Assembly: GCA_963848335.1 (NCBI GenBank) | Contig: CAWKDD010000001.1 | Location: 434,001-498,000 of the forward strand | Origin: Chersky-840 sp963848335 | GTDB taxonomy: Bacteria > Actinomycetota > Acidimicrobiia > Acidimicrobiales > UBA8190 | Direction: 5' to 3' | DNA length: 64,000 nucleotides | Made by a program: the position numbers and the translations under genes | The notes under the pieces: model-generated | Told to the model about the DNA's origin: nothing | Databases searched by the model: none | Seen by the model: the letters and a program-made list of their open reading frames with translations, nothing else | Part shown: positions 18,405 to 27,147 of the stretch, piece by piece | How the letters are laid out: every line of letters starts with the position of its first letter | Position numbering within the stretch: position 1 is the first letter of the stretch

Positions 18405-18788
18405 ATGGCCGAGCTCATCCCCGGCCCGACGGTCCTTCACGCCGCGGGCTCACCGGCCAAGACCATCCTCGAGTTCGTCGGGAAGGTCACGACCGGGACG
18501 GCGGAGGTCTCGGTGGCACTCATGGAAAGTCCCACCGGGTGGTCCGAGCCCGGCCAGCGTCCCGAGTTCGACGAATACACCGTGGTGATCGAAGGAGAGG
18601 TGCGCGTCGACAGCGAGAGGGGGTCGATCACGGTGTCAGCCGGCCAGGCGTCATGGGCGCCGGCTGGGCAATGGGTGCGCTACTCGACGCCGAAGGCGGG
18701 CGGAGCACGCTATGTCGCAGTCTGTGTGCCTGCCTTCTCTCCTGCCGCGGTCCACCGCGATGACGAAGCGGTCAACTTGGACAGCTGA
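18405..18788 (+). CDS. cupin-fold protein
   Basis: A 127-residue single-domain cupin. The beta-barrel core is visible as PEFDEYTVVIEGEVRVDSERG (cupin motif 1, in which the usual His pair is replaced) and SAGQASWAPAGQWVRYSTP (motif 2). It starts at ATG 18405, 32 bases after the adenosine deaminase stop, in the same direction. With the metal-binding histidines not evident it is more likely a binding or isomerase-type cupin than a dioxygenase. No specific function can be given. Confidence 0.75.
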   Translation: MAELIPGPTVLHAAGSPAKTILEFVGKVTTGTAEVSVALMESPTGWSEPGQRPEFDEYTVVIEGEVRVDSERGSITVSAGQASWAPAGQWVRYSTPKAGGARYVAVCVPAFSPAAVHRDDEAVNLDS

Positions 18789-18794
18789 TGGACC

Positions 18795-19229
18795 CTAGGG
18801 GCGCGGCGTGAGATCCAGGTCCGGCGGCGGCGCATCAGGGATCTTCCAGCGCAGGAAGGACTTGTCGTAAAGCTCGTGGTAGGCGTTGGCAGCGTCGACC
18901 ATGGCCACGAATGCCGACTCGAATCCCTCCCAGTCCTCCGCCTCGATGCACTTGCCGAGAGCCCCGACTTCGTCGGTGATGAACTTGTCCATGTTCTCGG
19001 CGTACTTGGGACGCAAGAACGCGCCCTTTTCCATGAGGTTGACCGCTTCCTTCAGTTGGAATCGCGCCAAGGCCCGGTTGTGCGCCTTCCCGGCGTAGTA
19101 GCACTTCCAGATACGTGCTCCGACGAGGGGCATGATCTCGGCCATCCCCGGCATGAGCGAGCCGAGCTCGCTCAGGGCAAAGGTGCCCTTCCCGGTGTCG
19201 ATCTCGTGGTCGTGGTCGGTTTCTGACAT
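18795..19229 (-). CDS. conserved-looking helical cytoplasmic protein, unknown function
   Basis: A 144-residue protein predicted almost entirely alpha-helical and without signal peptide: SELGSLMPGMAEIMPLVGAR, IWKCYYAGKAHNRALARFQL, KFITDEVGALGKCIEAEDWE and FVAMVDAANAYHELYDKSFL, ending in a Pro/Asp-rich tail. The regular hydrophobic spacing suggests a helical bundle. Start ATG 19229 gives a compact protein; the frame runs upstream to 19907 but over another gene on the opposite strand. It is convergent with the cupin gene, 6 bases apart. I do not recognise the family. Confidence 0.6.
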   Translation of the reverse strand: MSETDHDHEIDTGKGTFALSELGSLMPGMAEIMPLVGARIWKCYYAGKAHNRALARFQLKEAVNLMEKGAFLRPKYAENMDKFITDEVGALGKCIEAEDWEGFESAFVAMVDAANAYHELYDKSFLRWKIPDAPPPDLDLTPRP

Positions 19230-19367
19230 GCCCGGAGATAGTACTGCGCGACCTTGGGTGCCACCAGAACCGGGGCCGACTCTGGCCGAGGTCCGAAGAG
19301 GATGCGGCGGGAGATCCCCAACCTCGCGGCGGTTCGATCCTGGTGCACGGGTCGGGAACGTGGGACC

Positions 19368-19721
19368 ATGGATCGACAAGGAAGGTCCGAGCCAATGGCT
19401 GGAGATCGCCCCGAGGTTCGTGCCACGAGGTCCCAGGGATTCGTCGAGCTGGTCAACGGGAGCCACGAGCCGATCGGTGGCCGTCAACCCTGTGAATTCG
19501 AATGGGAGATCAGTCCCGGAAGTGCGACGGTGCAGCTTCTCACCGACCACGATTTCGTCTTCGCAGCCGCCGAGGGTGCGGTGTCCTATGTGGCCATCCG
19601 CAACAACGAGGGCGCGCTGCTGTTCATGCTCCGGGTTCCTGATCGAGTGGTCGGCACGGGGATCTTCGGGATCGGGCCTCATCGCTCCGGGCTGGTCCAG
19701 TACAGGCGCAACCTGCCCTAG
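19368..19721 (+). CDS. hypothetical protein, small beta-rich domain
   Basis: A 117-residue protein from ATG 19368 (an alternative ATG at 19395 has GGAAGG about 10 bases upstream). The region SQGFVELVNGSHEPIGGRQP, WEISPGSATVQLLTDHDFVF and LLFMLRVPDRVVGTGIFGIG alternates short hydrophobic strands and turns, suggesting a small beta-sandwich. No signal peptide or catalytic motif is visible. It sits alone between a divergent helical protein and the mannosyltransferase-like gene. Family not recognised; coding character moderate. Confidence 0.5.
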   Translation: MDRQGRSEPMAGDRPEVRATRSQGFVELVNGSHEPIGGRQPCEFEWEISPGSATVQLLTDHDFVFAAAEGAVSYVAIRNNEGALLFMLRVPDRVVGTGIFGIGPHRSGLVQYRRNLP

Positions 19722-19788
19722 GTGTCGCATCGCCGGTAGTGTCTGGGGCGACCACGGATCCGGGCGAGACCTAGGGTAGGGGGCGAAC

Positions 19789-20979
19789 GTGGCCGACCTG
19801 TTCGACCAGTTGGCTGGGCCGGTACGCCCGCGCGTCAAGGAGCCCCGCCCGGCGCGCTCCGCCCAGGCGCCGGTATTTCCTTCTTGGACCGCTCCGGCTC
19901 TCCGCATCCTGGGGTTTTACGCCATCGTTCGAGCGGCGTTGCTCCTCGCCGACTCCCTATCGGCACGCCTCCAATATGGGGGCGAGCTCAGCGGCCCGCT
20001 GCTGTCCTGGGACTCCCATCACTATCTGCAGGTCGCCTCCAGCGGCTATCCCGCCGTCGCCCCCATCCTGGAGGGACACCTCACCTACAGCAACGCGAAC
20101 TTCCTGCCGGTGTTCCCCATGCTCATCAGGTTCATGGGATGGATCGGCCTCTCGTCGGTCGGAGCTGCAACGTTCGTGTCGCTCGTCAGTGGTGCGGTCT
20201 CCGTCGTGCTCGTGTGGCGACTCGGAGCCGTGCTCTTCGACGAGCAGGTCGGACGCAACGCCGCCATCCTCTTCTCGGTGTTCCCGGGCATGGCCGTCGC
20301 CTGGGGCTTGTTCTACTCGGAGTGCGTCGGTCTGGCCTTGGTCGCCGGATGTCTGCTCCTCATGGTCCGTGAGCGCTGGGTCTGGGCCGGTGTGGTCGGT
20401 GCGCTGGCCACCGCGACCAACCCCGCCGCGCTGCCATTGGCCCTGGCGGCCCTGGTACCCACGGTCCAAGCGCTGCACCGGCGCCAGTGGCCGCGATCGC
20501 TGCCCACCCTGGTCCTCGTACCCATGGGCTTTCTTGCATATGTCGTGTGGCTCGGCGTCAAGTACCACGACGCGCTGTACTGGTGGCACCTCAACCACCA
20601 GGCGTGGGACACCTCTGTCGACTTCGGGAGGACGCTCCTGGCTCTGCTGCCCCATTTCTGGAAGTTGGGTCTCCCCGGTCCGGCGTGGCTCGAATGGATG
20701 GGCCTGTTCGCCGTCGTCGGGGCGGTCGTCGCCTTGGTCCGGGCCAAAGCCCCGGCCTTGATCAATGCCTATTGCATCGGGGTCCTGGTCCTGCTCTTCG
20801 TGAGCGACACATCCGGATTCAGGCCCCGACTGCTCACGTGGGCGTTTCCCGCCCTGATCGCGGTGGCCGCGGTGACGCGCCGCAGAGGGTGGCAACCGAT
20901 CGCGATCGCTTTCGCCTGCCTCCTCCCCATCACGTTCATCGTGTACACGACCCTGGGGAACACGATCGGGGCCCCCTGA
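19789..20979 (+). CDS. PIG-V-like integral membrane mannosyltransferase (GT-C fold)
   Basis: A 396-residue membrane protein with about nine to ten hydrophobic helices. The first extracytoplasmic loop has LLSWDSHHYLQVASSGYP, the acidic motif of dolichyl-/polyprenyl-phosphate-dependent GT-C glycosyltransferases, and NFLPVFPMLIRFMG and FYSECVGLALVAGCLLLM follow as in the GPI mannosyltransferase (PIG-V/Gpi18) family. In bacteria these transfer mannose or another sugar from a lipid carrier to envelope glycans. GTG start at 19789 with TAGGGGG 8 bases upstream. The phospholipase C gene follows after 27 bases, suggesting a shared envelope transcript. Confidence 0.75.
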   Translation: MADLFDQLAGPVRPRVKEPRPARSAQAPVFPSWTAPALRILGFYAIVRAALLLADSLSARLQYGGELSGPLLSWDSHHYLQVASSGYPAVAPILEGHLTYSNANFLPVFPMLIRFMGWIGLSSVGAATFVSLVSGAVSVVLVWRLGAVLFDEQVGRNAAILFSVFPGMAVAWGLFYSECVGLALVAGCLLLMVRERWVWAGVVGALATATNPAALPLALAALVPTVQALHRRQWPRSLPTLVLVPMGFLAYVVWLGVKYHDALYWWHLNHQAWDTSVDFGRTLLALLPHFWKLGLPGPAWLEWMGLFAVVGAVVALVRAKAPALINAYCIGVLVLLFVSDTSGFRPRLLTWAFPALIAVAAVTRRRGWQPIAIAFACLLPITFIVYTTLGNTIGAP

Positions 20980-21006
20980 CCGCAGTCCGCTGTACGGTGT
21001 CGCCCG

Positions 21007-22380
21007 ATGGAGCCGGAGCACAAGGCGGCAATACGGCGGGCCCTGGGTCGCAGAGAGTTCCTCGCCGGCGCTGTGGTTGGTGCAGCCGGGTTGGGGCTGG
21101 GGGCGTGCAGCTCTGCAGCTCCGAAGCCCCATGTGACGGCACGGGGGCTCCTTCCTGCCGGCTCACGTCCTTTCCCATCGGTGGAGGTGGGGAAGGACAT
21201 GCTCCCCGAGATCGAGCACATCGTGGTGCTCATGCTCGAGAACCACTCGTTCGACAACATCTTGGGCATGCTGGGCCGAGGCGACGGCTTCGACCTCGAC
21301 GCTCAGGGCAATCCGACCGCGACCAATCCCTACCGTGGAGAGGTCCTCCACGCTTTCCACATGCCGACCCCGTGTCAGCTCGTCAACGCACCGTCGAACA
21401 GCTGGGATGCCAGTCATCTCGCCTTCGACGGCGGGAGCTGCCTCGGATTCGCGGACGGCGCCGGCGGTCCCGTGTCGATGGGCTACTACGACTCCACCGA
21501 CCTTCCCTTCACCTACGGGCTGGCCAGGACGTTTCCCATCAACGACCGCTACTTCTGTTCGGTAATGGCCCAGACCTTCCCGAACCGGCGCTTCCTCATC
21601 TCCGGCACGGCCCTGGGCATCGTGGCGGACACGCTTCCGAGCGCCCTTCCACCTCGCGGCGTGATCTTCCAGGAGCTCTCCAAGCACGGGATCACCTGGC
21701 GCGACTATCACGCCACGCTGCCGACCCTGGCTGTGTATCTGCCCCTGGCTCAGGACCGGTCGCTCCGATCGAATCTCGTTGGGGTCGACCAGTTCTTCAC
21801 CGACGCCCGTAACGGCACGCTTCCGGCCTTCTCTCTGATCGACCCCGACTTCGACGAGAACTCCGAGGAGAACCCGCAGGACATCCAGTACGGGGAGGTC
21901 TTCCTGGCTCAGGTGGTGAACGCGCTCATGGCGTCCCCCTTGTGGGGAAAGGTCTTGTTCATCTGGACCTACGACGAGCACGGGGGGTATTTCGATCACG
22001 TCCCGCCCCCCGACGCGGTGACCCCCGACGGCGTCCCGCCCGACATCACCGTCCCCCCCGACCAGCCCGGCGGGTACGACCGCTATGGCTTTCGGGTTCC
22101 CATGGGCATCGCAAGCCCTTTTGCCAGGCCGGATTACGTGTCCCACGTGGTGTCGGACCACACGTCCATTCTCAGGTTGGTCGAGACGAAGTGGAACCTG
22201 CCCGCGCTCACCAGGCGCGACGCCAACGCGTCCAACCTGCTCGACATGGTCGACCTCAAAGCCCCTCCCGCCTTCCTCGAGCCACCCACCCTGCCGGCGC
22301 CGGCCAACCCCGAGTTGCGCGCCCAATGTGTATCGTCCGGAGCGGGAACCATTCCCCCTCCCTCCGCTCTGACGGCCTGA
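21007..22380 (+). CDS. Tat-exported phospholipase C / phosphoesterase family protein
   Basis: A 457-residue protein. The N-terminus has a twin-arginine signal (RRALGRREFLAGAVVGAAGL) followed by LGAC, a possible lipobox. The mature part begins with the phosphoesterase signature IEHIVVLMLENHSFDNILGM (catalytic/metal Glu-Asn-Ser), and later has DPDFDENSEENPQD, FIWTYDEHGGYFDHVPPPDA and VSDHTSILRLVETKWNLPAL. This is the non-haemolytic phospholipase C / acid phosphatase AcpA superfamily, hydrolysing phosphodiester or phosphomonoester bonds outside the cell. Length is somewhat shorter than mycobacterial Plc proteins, lacking their C-terminal repeats. Co-directional with the preceding GT-C gene. Confidence 0.87.
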   Translation: MEPEHKAAIRRALGRREFLAGAVVGAAGLGLGACSSAAPKPHVTARGLLPAGSRPFPSVEVGKDMLPEIEHIVVLMLENHSFDNILGMLGRGDGFDLDAQGNPTATNPYRGEVLHAFHMPTPCQLVNAPSNSWDASHLAFDGGSCLGFADGAGGPVSMGYYDSTDLPFTYGLARTFPINDRYFCSVMAQTFPNRRFLISGTALGIVADTLPSALPPRGVIFQELSKHGITWRDYHATLPTLAVYLPLAQDRSLRSNLVGVDQFFTDARNGTLPAFSLIDPDFDENSEENPQDIQYGEVFLAQVVNALMASPLWGKVLFIWTYDEHGGYFDHVPPPDAVTPDGVPPDITVPPDQPGGYDRYGFRVPMGIASPFARPDYVSHVVSDHTSILRLVETKWNLPALTRRDANASNLLDMVDLKAPPAFLEPPTLPAPANPELRAQCVSSGAGTIPPPSALTA

Positions 22381-22471
22381 CTCCACCCGGCAGGGCCGCC
22401 CTCTGCCCACCGTGCTCCCCCCACCGGCCCATAATGACCTGACGACCCGGCGACGGAAGGCGGATGGTCGA

Positions 22472-22990
22472 ATGGTCACGGTCGAGGAACTGGCGGCCGA
22501 GGTTGCGGCGCTGCGCAAGCGGGTGGTCTCGAGCGAGAGCGTGCTCGCCATTCAGGCCCTCAAGGCACGCTACGGCGAGCTGGTCGACGCCCGCTTCTCG
22601 AAGGGCAAGGTCGTCGACGCCGAGACTCTGTCGCACATCGCCGACGCCATCGCCGCCCTCTTCATCCCCGACGGCGTCTGGGACGGAGGCCCCGGCCTGG
22701 GGACCGCCACCGGACGCCGGGCCATCGCGGCGCGCCTGCGTGAGCCCACCTTGGCGTTCTCGCGTCACTTCTTCATGAACCCACGGATCGTCGTCGACGG
22801 TGAGCAGGCCGGAGCCAGGTGGGACCTGCTCAGTCCGTGCCGTCGAGCCGAGGGTACGTCGTTCTGGATGTGCGGGTACGAGGACGACGGGTACGCGTGT
22901 GTCGACGGGGTCTGGCTCCATTCTTCGATGCGGCTCACGACCGTGTTCATGGCGCCGGTAGACGAGGGATGGACCAGGATCTTCGTCTGA
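22472..22990 (+). CDS. SnoaL-like / NTF2-fold protein
   Basis: A 172-residue protein. An N-terminal helix (TVEELAAEVAALRKRVVSSE) precedes a SnoaL-like domain (ALKARYGELVDARFS, then AALFIPDGVWDGGPGLG, LREPTLAFSRHFFMNPRIVV and GARWDLLSPCRRAEG), a cone-shaped alpha+beta barrel. It resembles the truncated protein at 1-299 in fold. Start ATG 22472 is the first in-frame ATG; GGAAGG lies about 12 bases upstream. The next gene, an SRPBCC protein, follows in the same direction. Such proteins bind or transform hydrophobic ligands; substrate unknown. Confidence 0.75.
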   Translation: MVTVEELAAEVAALRKRVVSSESVLAIQALKARYGELVDARFSKGKVVDAETLSHIADAIAALFIPDGVWDGGPGLGTATGRRAIAARLREPTLAFSRHFFMNPRIVVDGEQAGARWDLLSPCRRAEGTSFWMCGYEDDGYACVDGVWLHSSMRLTTVFMAPVDEGWTRIFV

Positions 22991-23077
22991 TTCGCCGTGC
23001 AGAAGCGGAGTTACGCCCCCGTGGGCGGTGGCGGGGTCGCTCGGGTGCCCAGCCGCGATCCGTGACAGGATGAGCAG

Positions 23078-23563
23078 ATGACAGGCGAACGGCTCGATGT
23101 CGAGCGAAAGGTCGCTGCTGACCCGGCCAAGATCTTCCGGGTGCTGTGTGACCCGCGTGGTCACGTCGCCATCGACAGCTCCGGCATGCTCATGTCCGCA
23201 ACCGGTGAGCCTGTGTCCGGCGTCGGTGACAGCTTCGTGGTCCACATGGACCGCGAGGCCCTGAACGACTACCCGATGGGCGAGTACGACGTAACCGTCA
23301 CGATCACGACGTTCGTTCCCGACCGCGAGATCGCCTGGACCATCTTCGGACAGATCCGCCCGCCCATCGGCCACGTCTACGGGTACAGGTTGGCGCCCGT
23401 CGACGACGGAACGCTGGTGACGTCGTACTACGACTGGTCCTCGATCGATCCGACGTGGAAGGACGCGGGGATCTTCCCTGTCATCTCCGAGGGCGCGCTC
23501 CGTGCCACCCTGGGGATCCTGGCGCGTACCGTGGCCCAAGGCGGTCTCGGCGCGCCGACCTGA
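23078..23563 (+). CDS. SRPBCC (polyketide cyclase/START-like) ligand-binding protein
   Basis: A 161-residue protein with the helix-grip pattern of SRPBCC proteins: RLDVERKVAADPAKIFRVLC at the start, PVSGVGDSFVVHMDREALND in the middle, and a long C-terminal helix (FPVISEGALRATLGILART) that lines the hydrophobic cavity. Family members bind lipids or aromatic ligands or act as cyclases. It follows the SnoaL-like gene in the same orientation with an 87-base gap and converges on the next gene 9 bases after its stop. Ligand unknown. Confidence 0.78.
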   Translation: MTGERLDVERKVAADPAKIFRVLCDPRGHVAIDSSGMLMSATGEPVSGVGDSFVVHMDREALNDYPMGEYDVTVTITTFVPDREIAWTIFGQIRPPIGHVYGYRLAPVDDGTLVTSYYDWSSIDPTWKDAGIFPVISEGALRATLGILARTVAQGGLGAPT

Positions 23564-23572
23564 CCGACGCGC

Positions 23573-24475
23573 TCAGCAGCCCGGCGGCGTCCCCGTCTTG
23601 CCCGACGCCTCGTAGAGGAGCCCGAACAAGGTGCACACGGTGCCCTTGGCGACCAGCCAGCGCCCGTTGACCGACACCGCGTACCCCAGCGAACCGGACA
23701 AGATCGCCGAGCCCCCTGTCCCCAAGATGTCGTAGGTCACCTGGGCGCACGGAGCGGCAAGCGACACCTTCGTGCAACCCGGCCCGTCGAGCATGGTGTA
23801 GGTGTCGATCCTCGCCCCGAGGGCGGAGCTGGCGAAGGAGGAGGTGACGGCCTCGGTCATCGCCTGTTGCAGGGTCGACCCGTCTGCGATGGCATCGAGT
23901 TTGTCGGTCACCACCCCGTTGGCGAAGTCGAACACCGTGGCGAAGGACTGGCCGATGGCGCTCGCCGCCGATGGCGTCGTCGTGGGCGAGCTCGAAGCGG
24001 GTGGGATCGTGACCGGCAAGGTGGTCGAGGCCTGCGGCACGGACCCCGGCGCGGAGGACGGAGTGGTCACTGATGTCGTCAGGGTCCTCGTCGGGGTCGA
24101 GGGCGTCGATCCCGGGGACTTCGAGCCACCCAGAGCTACCGCCGACGCCAGCGCGGCTGTTCCGGCGACGCACGCCGCGACGGCGAGGACCAGCAGCAGT
24201 CTCCGATTGCGCGGCACCCGCGCCTTGATGTCGTGCCTTGGTGGAGCGATGCGCTTGGGCACGGGGTCGAGCCGCACCAGGGGCGCCGGTGTCCGGGGCG
24301 ACGGTGCCAGGGGCGAGGCTGTCGCGGGCGATGGTGTGGGTGTCCCGGGAGTGGGACCCGTCTCGTCATAGGACCCGACCCCGCCGTCTCGGACGAGCGC
24401 GGTCGGCTCCCCTCGGGAGAAGAGGCGCTCCTCGTGACGCCCCGACGGATCAGCGTGCCAGCCGTCGACGCCCAT
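23573..24475 (-). CDS. single-pass membrane protein with DUF2510-like N-terminus
   Basis: A 300-residue protein. Residues 1-35 (GWHADPSGRHEERLFSRGEP) match the short DUF2510 motif found in actinobacterial membrane proteins. A Pro/Ser/Thr-rich cytoplasmic linker leads to one membrane span (LLLVLAVAACVAGTAALASA, about residue 113), then a Thr/Ser/Pro-rich external stalk and a compact C-terminal domain of about 130 residues with two Cys pairs (GCTKVSLAAPCAQV and the final CTLFG...PPGC). The C-terminal domain resembles Mce-associated/NTF2-like external domains. ATG 24475 is preferred to 24571 because DUF2510 sits at the extreme N-terminus in relatives. Confidence 0.65.
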   Translation of the reverse strand: MGVDGWHADPSGRHEERLFSRGEPTALVRDGGVGSYDETGPTPGTPTPSPATASPLAPSPRTPAPLVRLDPVPKRIAPPRHDIKARVPRNRRLLLVLAVAACVAGTAALASAVALGGSKSPGSTPSTPTRTLTTSVTTPSSAPGSVPQASTTLPVTIPPASSSPTTTPSAASAIGQSFATVFDFANGVVTDKLDAIADGSTLQQAMTEAVTSSFASSALGARIDTYTMLDGPGCTKVSLAAPCAQVTYDILGTGGSAILSGSLGYAVSVNGRWLVAKGTVCTLFGLLYEASGKTGTPPGC

Positions 24476-24687
24476 TGCCCACCGCGCCTCGTTGCGCGGC
24501 CTGCCGTGCGACGATGGAGGACGCGACCTCTTCCGGCCCGATCCGATTCCGTGCTTCCACCAGTCCAGCATCGCGCCGGGCTTCGCGCTATCGGTGCTGT
24601 GGAGCGTGAGACTTTCCCGTATGTCGGCCCAGCAGGGGTCGGATCGTCCGGATACGGGCCCCCGGCGCCAAGCGGGGCCGCGTTGCT

Positions 24688-26611
24688 CTAACGGAGCGGA
24701 GTTGTCCGGCGTGCCTGAGCCAGGCGGGACATGAGCCGTAGCGCCCGGCGTGGTGCGTCGACGAGGACGAGCAGGGCCAGCCCGATCAGGGTCAGGGCCA
24801 AGCCGCCCATCGTCATCGTATTGAGGCCGGGCCCGGAGCCCGTGAACGCGAGGGAACCCGATGGTGCTGTGACCACTTGACCGGTGGTCGACGAAGCGGA
24901 CCCGGCGTTCGCAGTCGACGGAGCCGCTTTCGATGTCGTCGTGGAGCCGGGCGAGCTCGGGGTGGACGTCGGGGCCACTGTCGTCGTCGCCGGTGTCGTG
25001 GACGAGGTCGATGTGGTGGAAACCGTGGTGGTCGTGACTGGGATGGTCGAGGTCGTCGTGGTCGGGGTGGTGGTACTCGTCGTGACGGGGACGACCGTGG
25101 TGGTCGTGGTGGTGGTGGGACTGATCGAGGTCCCGATGGTCTGCTCGAAAGCCTGAGCGATGACCGTCGCCCCTGCGGTATCAGGGTCGTCGCCAAAGCC
25201 CTCGGGTTGGCCTACAGAACACGTGATGTCCAGGAGCGTGCATGCCTTGTCGACGGCGACAGGGACCGTGCCCCACTGAGAGGAGACCATATCGGTCAGG
25301 TCGGTGATCTGGAACGCGGACGCGACGTCTGCAACCGGAACGTCCTCGCCGGCGAAGCCCTGACTGAGCACTTGGTTGAACAGAGTGAGCTCGGCGACCG
25401 AACCCGACGGCGAAGCTCTGCTCCGAACCACCGGCGAGCCAGTCACCGAGAAACGGGTTGAAGTAGTTCATGCCGAAGATCGGGACGTCGGGTCCCGCAG
25501 CCTGCCTTATGCCGCTCAAGATCGTGTGCAGGTTCGTCTGCATCGTGGTGAGGCCCTGCAGGACGCAAGACACGTCGATGGAGCCCCCGGAGACGCAGTT
25601 GACCACGTCGTTTCCGCCGATGTCGACGGTGATGAAGGCGACCGAGCCTTGATGGGCCTGCAAGAACGCAGTTGCCTCCTGCAACTGCGAACGAGCCGGT
25701 GCCGGCGCACACAGGGAACCCGCGATCATCGAGCTGGTGGTCTCTCCCGAACACGCCATGTCCACGACCTGGAGGCCTGGTAGTTGATCGGCGTAATGGG
25801 TGGCGATCTGATATGGGTAGGAGCTCGAGCCGTTCCACACCGGGACCGAGTCTCCGAGGGCGAGGTAGAACGGTCCCGATCCACTCGTGGTCGAGGTTGT
25901 CGTGGTGGTTGATCCACCCCCGTTGGAGCTGGCGATCTGGGGTGCGACGGGAGAGCCCACCGGTGGCGATGTCGTGATTCCCGACATCGGGAAGGAGTCG
26001 TTCGGATACGCGCTGCACGTCGAGGTGGCGGGAGCACCCTGGGTATCCAGTGTCAGGCTCACGGTCGGTTCGATGAAGAGGTCGACATTGCTCGGCGGAG
26101 GGCTTTGTCCTTGTGGAACGGTCTCGGGGGTCGAGAAGAAGCCAAAGACGTTCATGGGTGAGGCGGGGACGTCCACCTGGAGCCCCGACGAGGGGGAGGA
26201 ACTGGGGATCGGTAGATCGAAGGGCAGGGGACCGACAGTCACCGGGAGCGGCTGCACGTTTCCGGTTGGGTCCACCGTCGCAGTCAACGATCCTGCCACC
26301 GAAGAATCTCCCAGGGCCTGAAAGGCTGAAACTACGGACGACGGAATCGTGAGCTGCATCTGATATCCGGACAGTCCGAAAGGCTCGGCGCTCGGACTGG
26401 GAGGTGACAGAGACCCCGCAGTGACGACGTTGTTCAACACCACATTGCCGACCGGCGTGCCGGGGCAATACAGCTCGTAGGGGGAGGTGTCGGCGAAGGC
26501 GGGTGTCGAGGAGCCCCCAATGAGGACAGCCGTGAGCATGGCGGTTCCCATTGTGAGAGCCACAGTCCCGGCCAGAGCGAGTCGGGCGGCGATGGCATGC
26601 GAACGTCGCAC
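24688..26611 (-). CDS. cell-wall-anchored SGNH hydrolase with LAFTG sorting signal, one frameshift
   Basis: GTG 26611 (AGGGGG nearby upstream) begins a signal peptide (ALTMGTAMLTAVLIGGSSTP then AFA-D). An N-terminal beta-rich region of about 230 residues and a TTTTTS linker precede an SGNH hydrolase domain: YLALGDSVPVWNG (catalytic Ser), MACSGETTSSM (Gly block) and VDIGGNDVVNC (Asn block). The frame slips near 25395-25408; omitting one base continues as VAELTLFNQVLSQGF. The C-terminus is a long Thr-rich stalk, then LAFTGSG, a hydrophobic span and Arg-rich tail: an LAxTG-type sorting signal for class E sortase. Predicted product about 640 residues, an esterase or lipase displayed on the wall. 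Confidence 0.8.
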
Positions 26612-26758
26612 CGTGACCCCCTGTCGCAGTCCCAGCTCCGGGCCGATCGTCCACGACGAACGCGAAGCGTCCCGATTGTAGGGCGGAGACCGACCACGCG
26701 CCCTGCCGCTCTCGGTCATCGTGCATTGCGCCCAGCGGTCCGATCGCGTCCGCTTCTC

Positions 26759-26939
26759 TCAGCCTGCCTCGTCCTCCAGGAGCTCTCCGCAATCCGCTGC
26801 GCAACGCCCCGAGTCGACGCTCCACCTCCTGAAGCTCGGCGAGCAGAGCCATCGCCTGCTCTCGGTCCAAAGCGGCGGCGCGGGGATTGAGCATGGCGAT
26901 GCTGCGCCGCATCGATTCGAGCTCCGATGAGCGGTCCAT
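26759..26939 (-). CDS. small coiled-coil protein, probable +1 frameshift near its end
   Basis: Reads from ATG 26939 as MDRSSELESMRRSIAMLNPR then AALDREQAMALLAELQEVER and RLGALRSGLRRA, a 50-residue helical, coiled-coil-like protein. At GCTCCTGG (about 26780) dropping one base gives LEDEAG and a TGA at 26759, a natural end of 59 residues; without this the frame runs on into a low-quality stretch overlapping the SGNH gene's upstream region. An in-frame ATG further upstream (26963) is possible. It lies 150 bases upstream of the SGNH hydrolase on the same strand. Function unknown. Confidence 0.45.
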
Positions 26940-27147
26940 GGAAGGGAACATACGTTCGATCATGGCGGGGCGCAAGTGCCCGCGGGCCGCGGGCCGCCCT
27001 CGAGCCTCGTGCCCTTGCGGATCGTGCTCCGACCGACCTGACTCCGAGGAGGTCGCGAAACGTCGACGCCTACAATCGGCGGGTGCCCCCCTCCGAGCAA
27101 GAAAGGCGTGAGGCGTCCTCTCTCGGGACGAGAGCGCTCTTGCCCGA

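Noticed and set aside
24877..25461. Gly/Arg-rich open frame on the plus strand
   Set aside because: It is the antisense of the Thr-rich stalk of the SGNH hydrolase; low complexity without a signal or motif.
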